From Stentor coeruleus (Eukaryota; Ciliophora; Heterotrichea; Heterotrichida; Stentoridae), in the NCBI GenBank assembly GCA_001970955.1, contig MPUH01000423.1, positions 1-55,413 on the forward strand: DNA of 55,413 bases, read 5' to 3'. This document shows, piece by piece, positions 32,654-42,850 of this stretch. Made by a program: the position numbers and the translations under genes. Position 1 is the stretch's first letter. Every line of letters begins with the position of its first letter. The notes beneath the pieces were generated by a model that did not search any database, was not told the origin of the DNA, and saw nothing but the letters and a program-made list of their open reading frames with translations.

Positions 32654-33270
32654 AAATAAATAAATTGTAATTTTATATGAATTTGTATAAAATACTTTGG
32701 TATGCTATAATGATTTTGTTTTAAGGTAGTGTTTTATATTATTTTTGCTAGTAGTCTAATCAAACTAATCACATTTAACAAAGTATAACTAAATATTGTT
32801 ATATAAACTATATATAATACTTTACATCTTTCAGCTATTATTTATTCCAATTGCATAAATTAAGCATATTAATATAAAAAATTCAAAAAGTATAACTAAA
32901 TATTAGGGGGAAAAAAATTTTGTATGCTTAGATTCTAACTAAAGGTGAAAAAATAAATTGATTTATGATTATTATGATGTTAGAATATATTGCATGTATT
33001 AATATACATTCTAACTTTTTTTACATCTAAATTTAATCCTATCTAAAATATACTAATATTCAAAATATCAACCACAATCATTCACTTAAAGAAAAGCACT
33101 TATATTATTTCCCTTTATCCCATTTCAAAGTCTTATTAGTTATTTTTAATTCATATTTGCTATACAATTGAATAGTAAATTTTACATAATATTCTTAGAG
33201 AAATTATAAAATATCCTGATGCGGACAAATGAATAGTGTTATAATATAAAACTCTAACTATAATATCAAT
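32654..33270. other. AT-rich spacer between convergent genes
   Basis: No gene. It contains two near-copies of the word AAAGTATAACTAAATATT (about 32780 and 32888). These are probably chance or a small decayed repeat. Confidence 0.45.
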
Positions 33271-34014
33271 CTAATTACCAAAACTGATCCCAGCCATATC
33301 TGTATGCATACTAAACGATTCTTTATCTATAACTATTCTTGGGATAATCTTATGATTGTTCATAGCTCTCTTTCTACATACATATTCATATGTTGTTACT
33401 CCTTTTAAAAGCATCATTGAATGAAAAGTAGCGATATATCCAAAGTAAATCACCCCAAGCAGTGAAAAAATGCCTAAAAATATAACAAACGAAGCATAGC
33501 CCTGTTCATCTTCAGCATTACTATTTTGTTCATTAGAAAACGTGATAAAAGTTGCGGTTATTGATGAACTTGTAATCAAAGCTGACATTAGCGTACAGGT
33601 AATTATAAGAACAAAAAAGGATTTATAATTTTTTGAACCTATACAATTATTAACCCATTGGCAATGATGATCATATTTATAAACACATTTGTTGCAAGTT
33701 ACACAGTGTCTCGAGAAGAGATTTATGGCACTATTACATATTGCGCAACGGAGATAAACACCTTCAGTATGATTGATACTTTTTCCTTTGTATAATAAAG
33801 GGTCTCCAGGGTCAATTAAACTCGTAACTATATGGCTGCTTATCGATAAAAAGCATAAAAAATTGAAAATTATTGTGCGCATGGTTTGATAATCAGTTTG
33901 AGTTTTTGTGACAATGACCAAGTTGTAGCTGAGCCCATATACAATAAATCCAAAGTAAGATAGAGCTTGCTTAAGACTCCATGGACATGAAAGACCATTT
34001 TTTCTTGCAAACAT
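33271..34014 (-). CDS. DHHC-type palmitoyltransferase
   Basis: A 247-residue membrane enzyme starting at ATG 34014. There are two membrane segments before the cysteine-rich domain (about 16-36 and 46-66), then LRCAICNSAINLFSRHC, CNKCVYKYDHHCQWVNNCIG with the catalytic DHHC, then two more membrane segments (about 130-155 and 173-198). This is the standard four-pass layout with the active site facing the cytosol. It transfers palmitate to cysteines of target proteins. The protein is short for the family, with a 45-residue C-terminal tail. Several possible acylated substrates are encoded in this window, but no direct link is shown. Confidence 0.95.
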   Translation of the reverse strand: MFARKNGLSCPWSLKQALSYFGFIVYGLSYNLVIVTKTQTDYQTMRTIIFNFLCFLSISSHIVTSLIDPGDPLLYKGKSINHTEGVYLRCAICNSAINLFSRHCVTCNKCVYKYDHHCQWVNNCIGSKNYKSFFVLIITCTLMSALITSSSITATFITFSNEQNSNAEDEQGYASFVIFLGIFSLLGVIYFGYIATFHSMMLLKGVTTYEYVCRKRAMNNHKIIPRIVIDKESFSMHTDMAGISFGN

Positions 34015-35031
34015 TATTTATTAATTGTATTTTTATTATAAAACTTGGATATCATTAAACTGTCAGTTTTAAATTGAATTGCCCAAGGGTTTCTAGTTTT
34101 TGAAAGGATTTAAAGTTTTGGTACTTTGGTTTTAGGGTTTTAAAGATACCCTAAAATTGTGCTTGGAATTCTAATTAGAAAGTTTCAGACAGATATTAAA
34201 AGAGAAGAAAATTGATTTGAAAGCCTTTTTTTGATCAGATATATGTGAGGATTTGAGGGTTATTTTATTTTATAAAGTAAGATTTGATTGATGCTGGGAT
34301 AAGGGATTTTTAATGCTTTGATAGGTTATATTATTTTGGTTTGATGCTGATGCTAATAAGCTCTTTAGAGAATATTGACTATGTTTTAATTGTTGATTAT
34401 AATGTATTTTTGCGGTCTGAAGAATCGTTTGTTGTTATTTATTTAGATTTTCTATGTTATATGCAATAGTAAATTAATTATCTATGATCATCTAATTATG
34501 AATTTTTAAGTTATAGGCCAATACATTATATTTGAAAAATGAATTTACTATGGATTATTTTAAAATAAAGTATATATTATATGCTATCAAATAAGTAATG
34601 TTTAAAATATATAGTTGAGCATACTTTTTTAAATATATTTACATGCAGATTAAATACTCAAATATTAAAGTAATAAGGTAAGCAGTGCTAAAAAAAATCA
34701 TTAAATTAATGATCAAAAATAACTTAGCATGCACAAATTATTAAAAATAATTAAAATTCCAAATATGCATCAATTTTTTCATACATGTATTAAACGTTTA
34801 GTAGCGGATCAATTTTATAGAATGAACCTTCACTAAATTAGCCTAAAGCTAGAATCAGCTAATACCAAACAATCTTGCAGCTATAAGCAAATACCTCAGC
34901 TTTTAATAATAATTTATAATTACCGTAAACTTTACCATAACCTTCAAATAAAAAGCATGTTATATTCAAAAATTATCTTCTATTATCTAACATTTTTCAA
35001 TAAAAATAACTAAATAAACTAAATAACCTTA
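34015..35031. other. Gene-free stretch of 1 kb
   Basis: No supported gene; it lies upstream of the DHHC gene and downstream of NMD3 (both minus strand). Confidence 0.5.
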
Positions 35032-36399
35032 TCAGCCAGCATTAACAACTTTAACCTCATTATCTTCTTTAGTATCCCCATCTTCATTACCTTCTTGAAC
35101 ATCCTTATCATCTTTAACATCTTTAACATCATGAGTATCTTTAGATTCTTCAACCTCTACCTTAACCTCACCTTCAATCTCTTGCTCTTCAACACTATCC
35201 GAATCCGACACTTCCTTTCCATCAAGTCCAGGCAATCGTTTCTTCCTTTTCTTCTTCGATTCTTCTCTTTTTTTCCCAACCAAAATAATATCAGGTATAT
35301 TCTGTAACAATCCTTCATCCCATTCATGTTCAACCATCGATGCCAGGTCATACCCTAAAACTAAATCCCCACAATTTACATGTTTTCCAAAATGGCACCA
35401 AACTTTCTGAGTAACTTCTCCAAACCTTTCACTATCACTTTTAGCAACTTCAATATCCCATTTTCCATTGCCTTTATCTTCAATATCAAGAACAACAAAT
35501 TCAACTAATCTGTCTTTACTAGCAAAAACCCCAAAAGGATTTTTCCAAAAATTCGAACTTTTAAGATCATTACATTGAAAAGATATAACATCCATCAATC
35601 GTATCTGATTAGTAACTTTTGTACATAATAAAACTCGTCCTAATCCATAGATTTTTACAGTCGATGGGAGGATTATAAGGTCATCTCGGCATATAGGGAC
35701 GAATTCAGCAACAAAAGTGTGTTTGTATTCATATAAATTCGACTTGAAATCTGATGAAATCAGCTGCTTTGAAGCTTTAACCTGGGCTGGGGCATGGGCA
35801 TGAATGAAATCAACGAATTTTTTCGCATAGCTTTTATCAGAAAAATGCACATCAAATCCATTGACCTTTTGTTTTACTCCCATGAAATCCTTATTCGCAT
35901 TGTTTTTTATTATACACTGCTCAAAGTTATGTAAAGTACGCATATGACCAGCTTTTTGTCTTATCTGGACTTTTGCTACCCATGTATGTGGAGTAAAAGT
36001 TTTCTGACAATCTTCACATTGAGTATCTTGAATTACATAAGTTACAATGCATTCTTGTTCCATTAATATCCCTTCAATATCTTGTTGAACTTTGATTTTG
36101 ATTTTAAGTCTTTTACTATGTGGTTCTGTCCATATAAAACTTGAGTCGATAATTTTGAATTTGCTTAGATTTTTTATCCTACGCAAGCAGATATTTAGGA
36201 GTTCGGGACTTTCGAGTTTTGCTGGAAGCCATGGTGGACGGTTGTATTTCTGACAGTATCTACAGATTTGAAGTGGAACTTCTTTTGGGATGTCCTCAAC
36301 TATGTTTGCACGGGCTTGTAAGCAGACCATACACATTTTTGCTTGATTGTATACTGTTAGTCCTCCACATAAACAGCATTTAATTTTCACTTGGTCCAT
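35032..36399 (-). CDS. NMD3: 60S ribosomal subunit export adaptor NMD3
   Basis: A 455-residue protein starting at ATG 36399. The N-terminal zinc region has paired cysteines (CCLCGG, CMVCL, ICRYCQKYNRPP, CEDCQKTF), then VAKVQIRQKAGHMRTLHNFEQ and GFDVHFSDKSYAKKFVDF, all highly characteristic of NMD3. The tail is very acidic and Lys-rich (from about residue 375 on), where the nuclear export and import signals usually lie. NMD3 binds the late 60S subunit in the nucleus, recruits CRM1 and escorts it through the pore. The gene is a single exon. Confidence 0.95.
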   Translation of the reverse strand: MDQVKIKCCLCGGLTVYNQAKMCMVCLQARANIVEDIPKEVPLQICRYCQKYNRPPWLPAKLESPELLNICLRRIKNLSKFKIIDSSFIWTEPHSKRLKIKIKVQQDIEGILMEQECIVTYVIQDTQCEDCQKTFTPHTWVAKVQIRQKAGHMRTLHNFEQCIIKNNANKDFMGVKQKVNGFDVHFSDKSYAKKFVDFIHAHAPAQVKASKQLISSDFKSNLYEYKHTFVAEFVPICRDDLIILPSTVKIYGLGRVLLCTKVTNQIRLMDVISFQCNDLKSSNFWKNPFGVFASKDRLVEFVVLDIEDKGNGKWDIEVAKSDSERFGEVTQKVWCHFGKHVNCGDLVLGYDLASMVEHEWDEGLLQNIPDIILVGKKREESKKKRKKRLPGLDGKEVSDSDSVEEQEIEGEVKVEVEESKDTHDVKDVKDDKDVQEGNEDGDTKEDNEVKVVNAG

Positions 36400-36815
36400 T
36401 ATCTTTATATAAAGTGATAATAAAAGGTAGCATTAGATTAGAAATTAATAACTATATCAATTTTTCCTAATAATTTTATGTTTTTATATAATCATATGAA
36501 GCGAATATGATTTATGCATAATTTTAGATTTGTATATAACTCATTAGCGCGAATATGCTGTATACAAATTTTGAATAATATTTTCAGAATTGCTAAAATC
36601 ATATTCTTTTGAGAGTATGCTTATGCTTTTAGTATTTTTAATTCATTCATATCTTGTCTGCTAATCTTATTCTATAACAAAAATCATCCCATAATCCCAA
36701 AATTTCCGCATATACTCATTTATAGCAACCAAATCCTATTAAAATACGGATTTCATTATATAATTTTACTATTTAATCACCATCCTAAACTATTAATTTA
36801 AAACCTATATCATTA
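36400..36815. other. AT-rich spacer
   Basis: Nothing recognisable between NMD3 and the small coiled-coil gene. Confidence 0.5.
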
Positions 36816-37232
36816 TTATAATCGATAAAGGTCTTCTTCCCAATCTGGGTACTCTGCTTGGAAACCCTGATCTCCAGCTTTAGCAGGTTCTTCAAACTTA
36901 ACTTTTTCTTTTTCCTCATCAATCTTCAAGTTACTAATCCCAATCTCAAACGCTTTTTTTATCTCTTTCAAATCTGCTTCTTTTTTCTTTTCTTCTAAGG
37001 CTTTCTGATTCTTAAACGATTTCAATGAGTCTTTGTTTTGAATTTTCGCTGACGAAGAATTGCTTCTTGGAGGGTTTGTATTTATAGCCAAGATTTTAGT
37101 CAAAGAATCTAAAGCTTGACTTAAATTCTCAATAATTTTCCCTTGTGCTATTAATTGTTCTTCTAAAGGGTTGATTTTTTTCAATATCACTTCAATTATC
37201 TCATCTTTGTATTTGCTTGCCTCACTGTCCAT
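36816..37232 (-). CDS. Small coiled-coil protein, unknown
   Basis: A 138-residue protein starting at ATG 37232. Residues about 10-50 form an amphipathic coiled coil (EVILKKINPLEEQLIAQGKI). A Ser/Asn-rich linker, a second charged helix and an acidic end (EYPDWEEDLYRL) follow. I recognise no family. It is divergent from the F-BAR/TBC gene, with 79 bp between start codons. Confidence 0.6.
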   Translation of the reverse strand: MDSEASKYKDEIIEVILKKINPLEEQLIAQGKIIENLSQALDSLTKILAINTNPPRSNSSSAKIQNKDSLKSFKNQKALEEKKKEADLKEIKKAFEIGISNLKIDEEKEKVKFEEPAKAGDQGFQAEYPDWEEDLYRL

Positions 37233-37311
37233 TTATATTGTTAAAAACTTGCTTATAAGGCTTAATATAATAGGAAATTTTTGGTTAAAGATTGTTTTTT
37301 ATATATAAAAA

Positions 37312-39810
37312 ATGAGTTATGTTGAAATATGTGATAAGTTTGAAGAGGTTGTGAATTATTTGACGCAAACTCATGAAGAAACAGCGAATTTGTCGAAGTT
37401 TTTTGGAGCTTATAAAAGGATTACGGAGAATTATGCTGGACAGCTTGGGAAATTGACGGAGACTTTGATTGTGAATAGGAATCCGGAGGCTAGCTTGAAC
37501 ACTTTATCCATGGCTTTGCTGACTTTTAAAGAACATATACAGAAGGTGGCTGAAAGTCATGTGCAACTTGCTAAGAGCTTACAACTTGATGTTATTGAAC
37601 CTTTAGATTTATTCACTGAGCATTTTGTCTTGATGTTTGCTGAGTTGAAAAATAGAGGTCTTATGCATTATGGAGAGTTAAAATTCTCACAAGAGAAAAT
37701 GAAAAAGAGTCGCAATGAGTATTATCGAACTTCAAATGAACTAGAAAAATTTTCAAGATTAGGAATAGTTGAAGATAGTAAAGAAAAGCAAGATCAAAAA
37801 ATTATAACACACTTAAGGATGCTACAAGAAAGCCAACTTGATAATTATATCAAAGGGATAGTAGAAGTGAATTCCTGTTGGGACACTTATGATAAACTCA
37901 TGCCACAAATAATGGAAGATCTCCAACAAAACGAAGAAAGCAGGATACACTTTATGAGAAACTCATTAGAAAAATACATAAGATATTACCAAAAACTCCA
38001 AGTCAACAACAGTATCAGCATCGAAAAGCTCGGAGAAATCATCATAAACATCAACAGTTCAATCGATGTCAGAGTTTTCATCGATCTCTACAAGTCTAAA
38101 AGCCTAGTCATGCGTGAACAATTCATCAACTATGATGACTGGAAAGCAAGTATAAACGACAAAGACACTGAAGTTGTAGAAAGTGATCAAGTAATAATAT
38201 CAAATGCTTTAAATACAATAATCAGCCATCAAAATGAAAAAAGCTCAGGCATTGAATCTGAGAATTTTGAAAAACTCTCTGAAGTTATCAATACAAGTGA
38301 AGGAAGAAAAACTTTTATTGAAATTCTACAAAGTAAAATGACCCAACCATATCTAAATTATCATTCAATAACTCAAATTGCTGCATTACTTAAAGAAATA
38401 TTCAGTTTGATGGTTAAAGAAAACGAGTACGACTCATCAATATTTTGTAATTTGATTTCGAGCTCAGTTAATTATTATACTATAGAAAAAGGCCGTAAAA
38501 AGACTTTATCGAATTTTATCTCTCCACACTATTTCTGGACTGATCGAAAACGCTGGATTCAAGCTATTGATTATGCAGTAAATGCTAAAACTGCAGCTAA
38601 AGAACCAGCTCAGAAACAAAATAAAGTTAGTAAGCTTTTTCAGTTTTTCTCAGGCAAAGTGAATCCTGGAGCCCAGGAAATTGAAAAGGTTTCTGTGTAT
38701 GCAATATTAAGCCAATTCATATTCCATATGGCTAAAATCAAACTTCCTGAGCTAATTTCATCATCAATAATATTAGATGCAGCTCAACAATATGATATTG
38801 AAAAAGAACGTAAAATACTCTTAATCTCTGAACTTCAAGCTAGAAGTTCTTTACCAATAATCTATCAAAAAAAACTCCATCCATTTAACCAAACACTATC
38901 TTTTTATATAAGAAAATCAGCTAAATTCTTTACCTTAAACGAACTTCTAGAATTTAGCAAAGTTAATAACCACTGGAACTCAGTTCTCAGTAGGGAAAAA
39001 TACAAAAGGATGCTTTTACATACAAATGCTGTAGATAAAAACCCAGATCTTAGAAAAACTGCTTGGCTAAACTTATTAGGTGTTAAAAACATCGATTTAG
39101 ACTACGAAAATATTGTTGCCATCCTAGAATTATCTTCAAACCTTCTTGGTGAATTAAATGAAATTATAGATATGGATGTAGTTAGATCATTTCAAAAAAA
39201 CGAAGGAATAACTGATCAGAATCTCAAAAATATTCTCAAAGTATATGCTTATATCAATAAAGAATTAGGTTACTGTCAAGGTATGAACTATGTTGCAGGG
39301 ACTTTTTTTTTAGTCCTTCAAAATGAAAATACTGCTTGTCAAGCTTTATCAGCCATGATTGACAAGTTCTCAATGACTTCACTTTTTACTCATAAACTCA
39401 AAAAACTCAAAAAACTTTTCTATATCCTCGATCGACTTACAAGCTGTATATATCCAGAAATCAATGACATATTCAAAGATGCATGGGTTTTCTCTGATAA
39501 TTACAGCTCAGCTTGGTTCATGACTGTTTTTTCAAGCATTTTTCACTTACGTTTTGATGTCCTTGTAAAAATCTGGGACATTTATTTTGTCTATGGCTGG
39601 AAAGGGCTTTTCAAAATCTGCCTGGGCATTCTCAAGTCTTTTGAAGATAAACTTGCAGACAAAAGCTTTGAAGATATCATGTTTATATTAGGCGGCCTAG
39701 CTAATGCTGAGATTTTTGATGATGATTTCTTTAAAAAAGTCATGTCAATCCCAGTTAGCAATAGAATGATCACATCTATAAAAAATGAATACAAATTCTT
39801 AATCCGATAA
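37312..39810 (+). CDS. F-BAR + TBC domain RabGAP
   Basis: An 832-residue, single-exon protein starting at ATG 37312. Residues about 1-250 are helical and match the F-BAR/FCH pattern (LSKFFGAYKRITENYAGQLGKL), which bends or senses membranes. The middle (about 310-530) is helical and resembles the SBF2-like helical module seen in some DENN and TBC proteins, but this is uncertain. The C-terminal part is a Rab GTPase-activating TBC domain with both catalytic fingers present: Arg625 in MDVVRSF and Gln656 in YCQGMNY. It should therefore be an active GAP. Its stop directly abuts the stop of a Rab gene on the other strand. Confidence 0.88.
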   Translation: MSYVEICDKFEEVVNYLTQTHEETANLSKFFGAYKRITENYAGQLGKLTETLIVNRNPEASLNTLSMALLTFKEHIQKVAESHVQLAKSLQLDVIEPLDLFTEHFVLMFAELKNRGLMHYGELKFSQEKMKKSRNEYYRTSNELEKFSRLGIVEDSKEKQDQKIITHLRMLQESQLDNYIKGIVEVNSCWDTYDKLMPQIMEDLQQNEESRIHFMRNSLEKYIRYYQKLQVNNSISIEKLGEIIININSSIDVRVFIDLYKSKSLVMREQFINYDDWKASINDKDTEVVESDQVIISNALNTIISHQNEKSSGIESENFEKLSEVINTSEGRKTFIEILQSKMTQPYLNYHSITQIAALLKEIFSLMVKENEYDSSIFCNLISSSVNYYTIEKGRKKTLSNFISPHYFWTDRKRWIQAIDYAVNAKTAAKEPAQKQNKVSKLFQFFSGKVNPGAQEIEKVSVYAILSQFIFHMAKIKLPELISSSIILDAAQQYDIEKERKILLISELQARSSLPIIYQKKLHPFNQTLSFYIRKSAKFFTLNELLEFSKVNNHWNSVLSREKYKRMLLHTNAVDKNPDLRKTAWLNLLGVKNIDLDYENIVAILELSSNLLGELNEIIDMDVVRSFQKNEGITDQNLKNILKVYAYINKELGYCQGMNYVAGTFFLVLQNENTACQALSAMIDKFSMTSLFTHKLKKLKKLFYILDRLTSCIYPEINDIFKDAWVFSDNYSSAWFMTVFSSIFHLRFDVLVKIWDIYFVYGWKGLFKICLGILKSFEDKLADKSFEDIMFILGGLANAEIFDDDFFKKVMSIPVSNRMITSIKNEYKFLIR

Positions 39811-40488
39811 TTAGCTAAAAATGAATTTAGCATGAAAAAATCTTATTTCTAATATATAGAGATTATACAAAATATAACAACGGCGCTTTTTTTTAGGCTT
39901 AACAACTGGTTTTAAGTCGATTTTGGGTCTTTCTATAGTTTGGACATCCTTATGCTCTTTCCATCTATTAAAAAGAATTGTACAGAACTCGGTAAAGGCT
40001 TCTTGGACATTTATGCCACTTCTTGCTGATGTTTCTTGAAAACCCCCTAAGTTGTTTTTTTTAGCGAATTCTAGACCTTCTTCTGTGGAGATTTCTCTAT
40101 TTTCACCACCTGTGGCTATTAGGTCGATTTGGTTTGCTACTAGGTACACAACAACATCACTTGCGGAGTTTTGCCGTATTTCATCGAGCCAGTATTTACA
40201 ATTTTCAAAGGTGTGCTTGGCTGTAGCATCGTAAACTAAGAGGACACCGTCAGCTCGTCTATAGAAACTTCTAGTAATACTCCTAAAACTCTCTTGTCCG
40301 GCTGTGTCCCAAATCTGCAGTTTTATGCTTGTGCTACCAATCTCAATTGCCTTGCTGCCGAACTCAACCCCAATGGTAACATTATGCTGTTCATTAAAAG
40401 AGTTCTCACTAAACCTAAGCAACAAACACGACTTACCAACACCTGTATCTCCAACAATAATAACTCTAAACAGAATATCCTGGTCCAT
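39811..40488 (-). CDS. Divergent Rab-family GTPase
   Basis: A 225-residue protein. I choose ATG 40488 (MDQDILFRVIIVGDTGVGKS); upstream in-frame codons lack an ATG. It has the P-loop GDTGVGKS, WDTAGQE, and ETSARSG for the last nucleotide contact. The usual NKxD base-specificity motif reads NQID, a Lys-to-Gln change. The C-terminus has the basic stretch KPKKKRRC but then continues for about 21 residues (YILYNLYILE...) instead of ending in prenylatable cysteines, and no 15/16-nt intron explains this. Either the tail is real and the protein is not prenylated in the usual way, or a base error has extended it. The gene ends back to back with the RabGAP. Confidence 0.88.
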   Translation of the reverse strand: MDQDILFRVIIVGDTGVGKSCLLLRFSENSFNEQHNVTIGVEFGSKAIEIGSTSIKLQIWDTAGQESFRSITRSFYRRADGVLLVYDATAKHTFENCKYWLDEIRQNSASDVVVYLVANQIDLIATGGENREISTEEGLEFAKKNNLGGFQETSARSGINVQEAFTEFCTILFNRWKEHKDVQTIERPKIDLKPVVKPKKKRRCYILYNLYILEIRFFHAKFIFS

Positions 40489-40593
40489 TATTAATTCTTC
40501 TGGACACAAATAATTATATCAACCCTTTTCTATCTATTCAAACTTCAACACCCTAAACTCAAAATTTCATTCAAACTCCTTATTTCTATCTAC

Positions 40594-41145
40594 TTATTTC
40601 TGAATACTTTGCACAAGCCACTCCATACCTTCTTGTAATCCTTCTCCAGTCTTAGCTGAACTTGCCATAATACACCAAGGTCTATCTCTAATAAGATGTA
40701 AGTTCATAGTATCTGAAATTTCATCAGCAGGAAGTGCTTGTAACAAATCTTGTTTGTTAGCAAAAATCAAAGTTGGAACACCTGCAAGTTTATCATCTTC
40801 AAGTAAAGTTTGGAGTTCTTGATTTGACTCAACTAGTCTATTTCTGTCAGCGCTATCAATGACAAAAACTAGTCCATTTGTATGCTCAAAGTAATTACGC
40901 CAATAAGGTCTTATTGTGCTTTGACCACCAATATCCCAGACATTTAGTTTAAAACCTTCTTTTACGAGGGATTTTATGTTGAATCCTTGAGTTGGCATGA
41001 TATGCGTGATATCTTCTTCGGATAAAGCTTTGAGAATTGTTGTTTTACCTGCGTTATCCAAACCGAGGACCAGGATTCTTGCTTCACGTTCATCTCGTTT
41101 GAGGCTTCGGAGCAGAGAGAGAAGACCCTATTTAGTGAATACCAT
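40594..41145 (-). CDS. ARL3: ARL3-type small GTPase
   Basis: Two exons encode 178 residues. Exon 1 is just the ATG (41143-41145), followed by a 15-nt intron and then [21 protein letters not shown]. Without the intron the conserved N-terminal amphipathic helix would be lost. [48 protein letters not shown] and the C-terminal region match ARL3 rather than ARL2. ARL3-GTP releases lipidated cargo from UNC119 and PDE6D inside cilia. UNC119 is encoded 4.5 kb away in this window. Nucleotide-binding residues all appear normal. Confidence 0.95.
41128..41142 (-). other. 15-nt intron directly after the ARL3 start codon
   Basis: Reads GTATTCACTAAATAG. It splits ATG from GGT, so the initiator Met is alone in exon 1 (phase 0). 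Retention gives ATG GTA TTC ACT AAA TAG, a stop after five codons. Confidence 0.9.
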
Positions 41146-42029
41146 TGAAAATTATGGGATCATTTTTAGTAGAGATACAGTTAGGAAGAATTAACTATTT
41201 TGTAATAAAAGTTTGAAATTATAAGAAAAGATCTGGAATATTAAATGAAGTTGGAAAAATTGGAGGACGGATAGAATGAGATTATATGTGTAGATGGAAA
41301 GAGTTTATGATGGAATGATATGGGTTTGGATAGGGAAATAGATGAAGGCTTTTATTGGAGGCTTTTATTTTGTAGATAGAAGATATGGTGATTTATATAG
41401 GAAAATTAGTAGAAAATGGAGTTTTGTGTTGGATTTTATGTAAAGATGATATTTTTGGTTATTATTTAATGTGGTGGTAGGCGTGCTATTTGTGTCATAT
41501 GTTTATGTGTTTAAATGAGTAAGTTATAATAAATAAGCATATATATGAATACTCCTGAATAATATATAATTCTATTGTAATATATGAATATTTTAATATA
41601 AGTATTTATTTGCTATATTTTTTCATCGCTGCTTCTAATTATAAATCATTACAATAAAACCTTTTTTGTACTACAACATCAAAATCCTCTTCAAAAAAAA
41701 TAGAACTTCCTTAATATAGGCTAACTTCTAATGTAATATCATATAAATTCAATCACAATTTCCATATATATTAAAGTATCAAATCTCAACATCTATTATC
41801 AAAAGCCCTATCTTCAATCACACAATCCTCACAATCCAAAACACAGTATCTTCTACCACAAAAATTTCAGTTTCATAGCCTGTCTTTTCCACTACTCTAT
41901 CATCCATCCAATGCTCAACACCAACTTTCCTTTTTTCAACAATTTCCAAAACCTTCAAAATACTCCAATCCACTAAAAATCTCTTCATTTGATAGCATAA
42001 ATTAATCAATCCTTTCGTAATAAAACTAA
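41146..42029. other. Gene-free divergent spacer
   Basis: Region between the start of ARL3 (- strand) and the start of the 216-residue gene (+ strand). No gene is supported. It should hold promoters for both. Confidence 0.5.
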
Positions 42030-42680
42030 ATGGACTCAAAATTTCCAGCCCACAAAAAGCCATCCAAGCTATCCATACCATCAAAATCCCAGCCTCATCT
42101 TTCTATTAACCCCCACAAGTCTCAGCGCCTTAATACAATTGTATCACAAAGGCCATCTGCAGATTTTTCCAAAACCACGGCGAAATTTTCCCCAAAGTCT
42201 TATCTATATCCCGTCACTCGATCTTCAACAACTGTCGCTAATTCTCCAACTCTAGATCCAAGCTTAGTAATTCGTTCAGAGTCTTTTGAGCTTATTCAAT
42301 GCATGAAACAAACTCTATACGAACTTAAAATAGAAGCGAAAAATTGCGCTTCAGCCAAATCAAAGCTTCATACTAAAGATCATGGTTTTAGTAAAAATAA
42401 AGATAGTTTCTGTTTGCCAGAAACCTTAGAAAGTGAAGCTAAAGGATCTTTTATTTTGAAAAACACTGATACTGCTGGATTACTTGATGGGTTAAAAAAT
42501 AGTCTTAGCGAACTTGAAAACAAGTTGATTGATTCAGAAATTAAGACTAGAGATTATGATAAGGATAATGAGAAAATTAGAGAAATCGTAAAGGATCTTG
42601 AGAATAAAATTGAAAAACGAAAATTTTATGGGAAAGATACTAAAGGGAGCTCATGTGCAAGCAAGTGCGAAATAATCTAA
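42030..42680 (+). CDS. Unknown coiled-coil protein ending in CaaX-like CEII
   Basis: A 216-residue protein starting at ATG 42030. Residues 1-80 are basic, Ser/Pro-rich and probably disordered (HKKPSKLSIPSKSQPHLSI). Residues about 85-205 are helical with heptad-like spacing (LLDGLKNSLSELENKLIDSE). The end GSSCASKCEII contains CEII, which fits a CaaX prenylation box with an additional upstream Cys. It is one of three candidate prenylated coiled-coil proteins in the window. I recognise no family and the function is unknown. Confidence 0.7.
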   Translation: MDSKFPAHKKPSKLSIPSKSQPHLSINPHKSQRLNTIVSQRPSADFSKTTAKFSPKSYLYPVTRSSTTVANSPTLDPSLVIRSESFELIQCMKQTLYELKIEAKNCASAKSKLHTKDHGFSKNKDSFCLPETLESEAKGSFILKNTDTAGLLDGLKNSLSELENKLIDSEIKTRDYDKDNEKIREIVKDLENKIEKRKFYGKDTKGSSCASKCEII

Positions 42681-42850
42681 TTAAAGTAAAATTCAGTTTT
42701 TTATTTCATATTAGAATTTTAAGTTATTTTATATTAGAAAAATCCTTTAAGTGTTGTAGAAGTTAAGTATTATAATAAAATATGTAGAAAAATACGATTA
42801 TTGGTGGAACATGGGTTGCATAAGCCTAATTATTCATAAAATATTTCTAT

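Noticed and set aside
39811-39900. Hidden intron to give the Rab a Cys-ending tail
   Set aside because: No GT...AG segment of 15 or 16 nt ends at the available TAG, so splicing cannot restore a CC terminus.
41818-42084. 88-residue minus-strand frame overlapping the 42030 gene
   Set aside because: It is an antisense shadow of AT-rich coding sequence with no recognisable domain and overlaps a better-supported gene.
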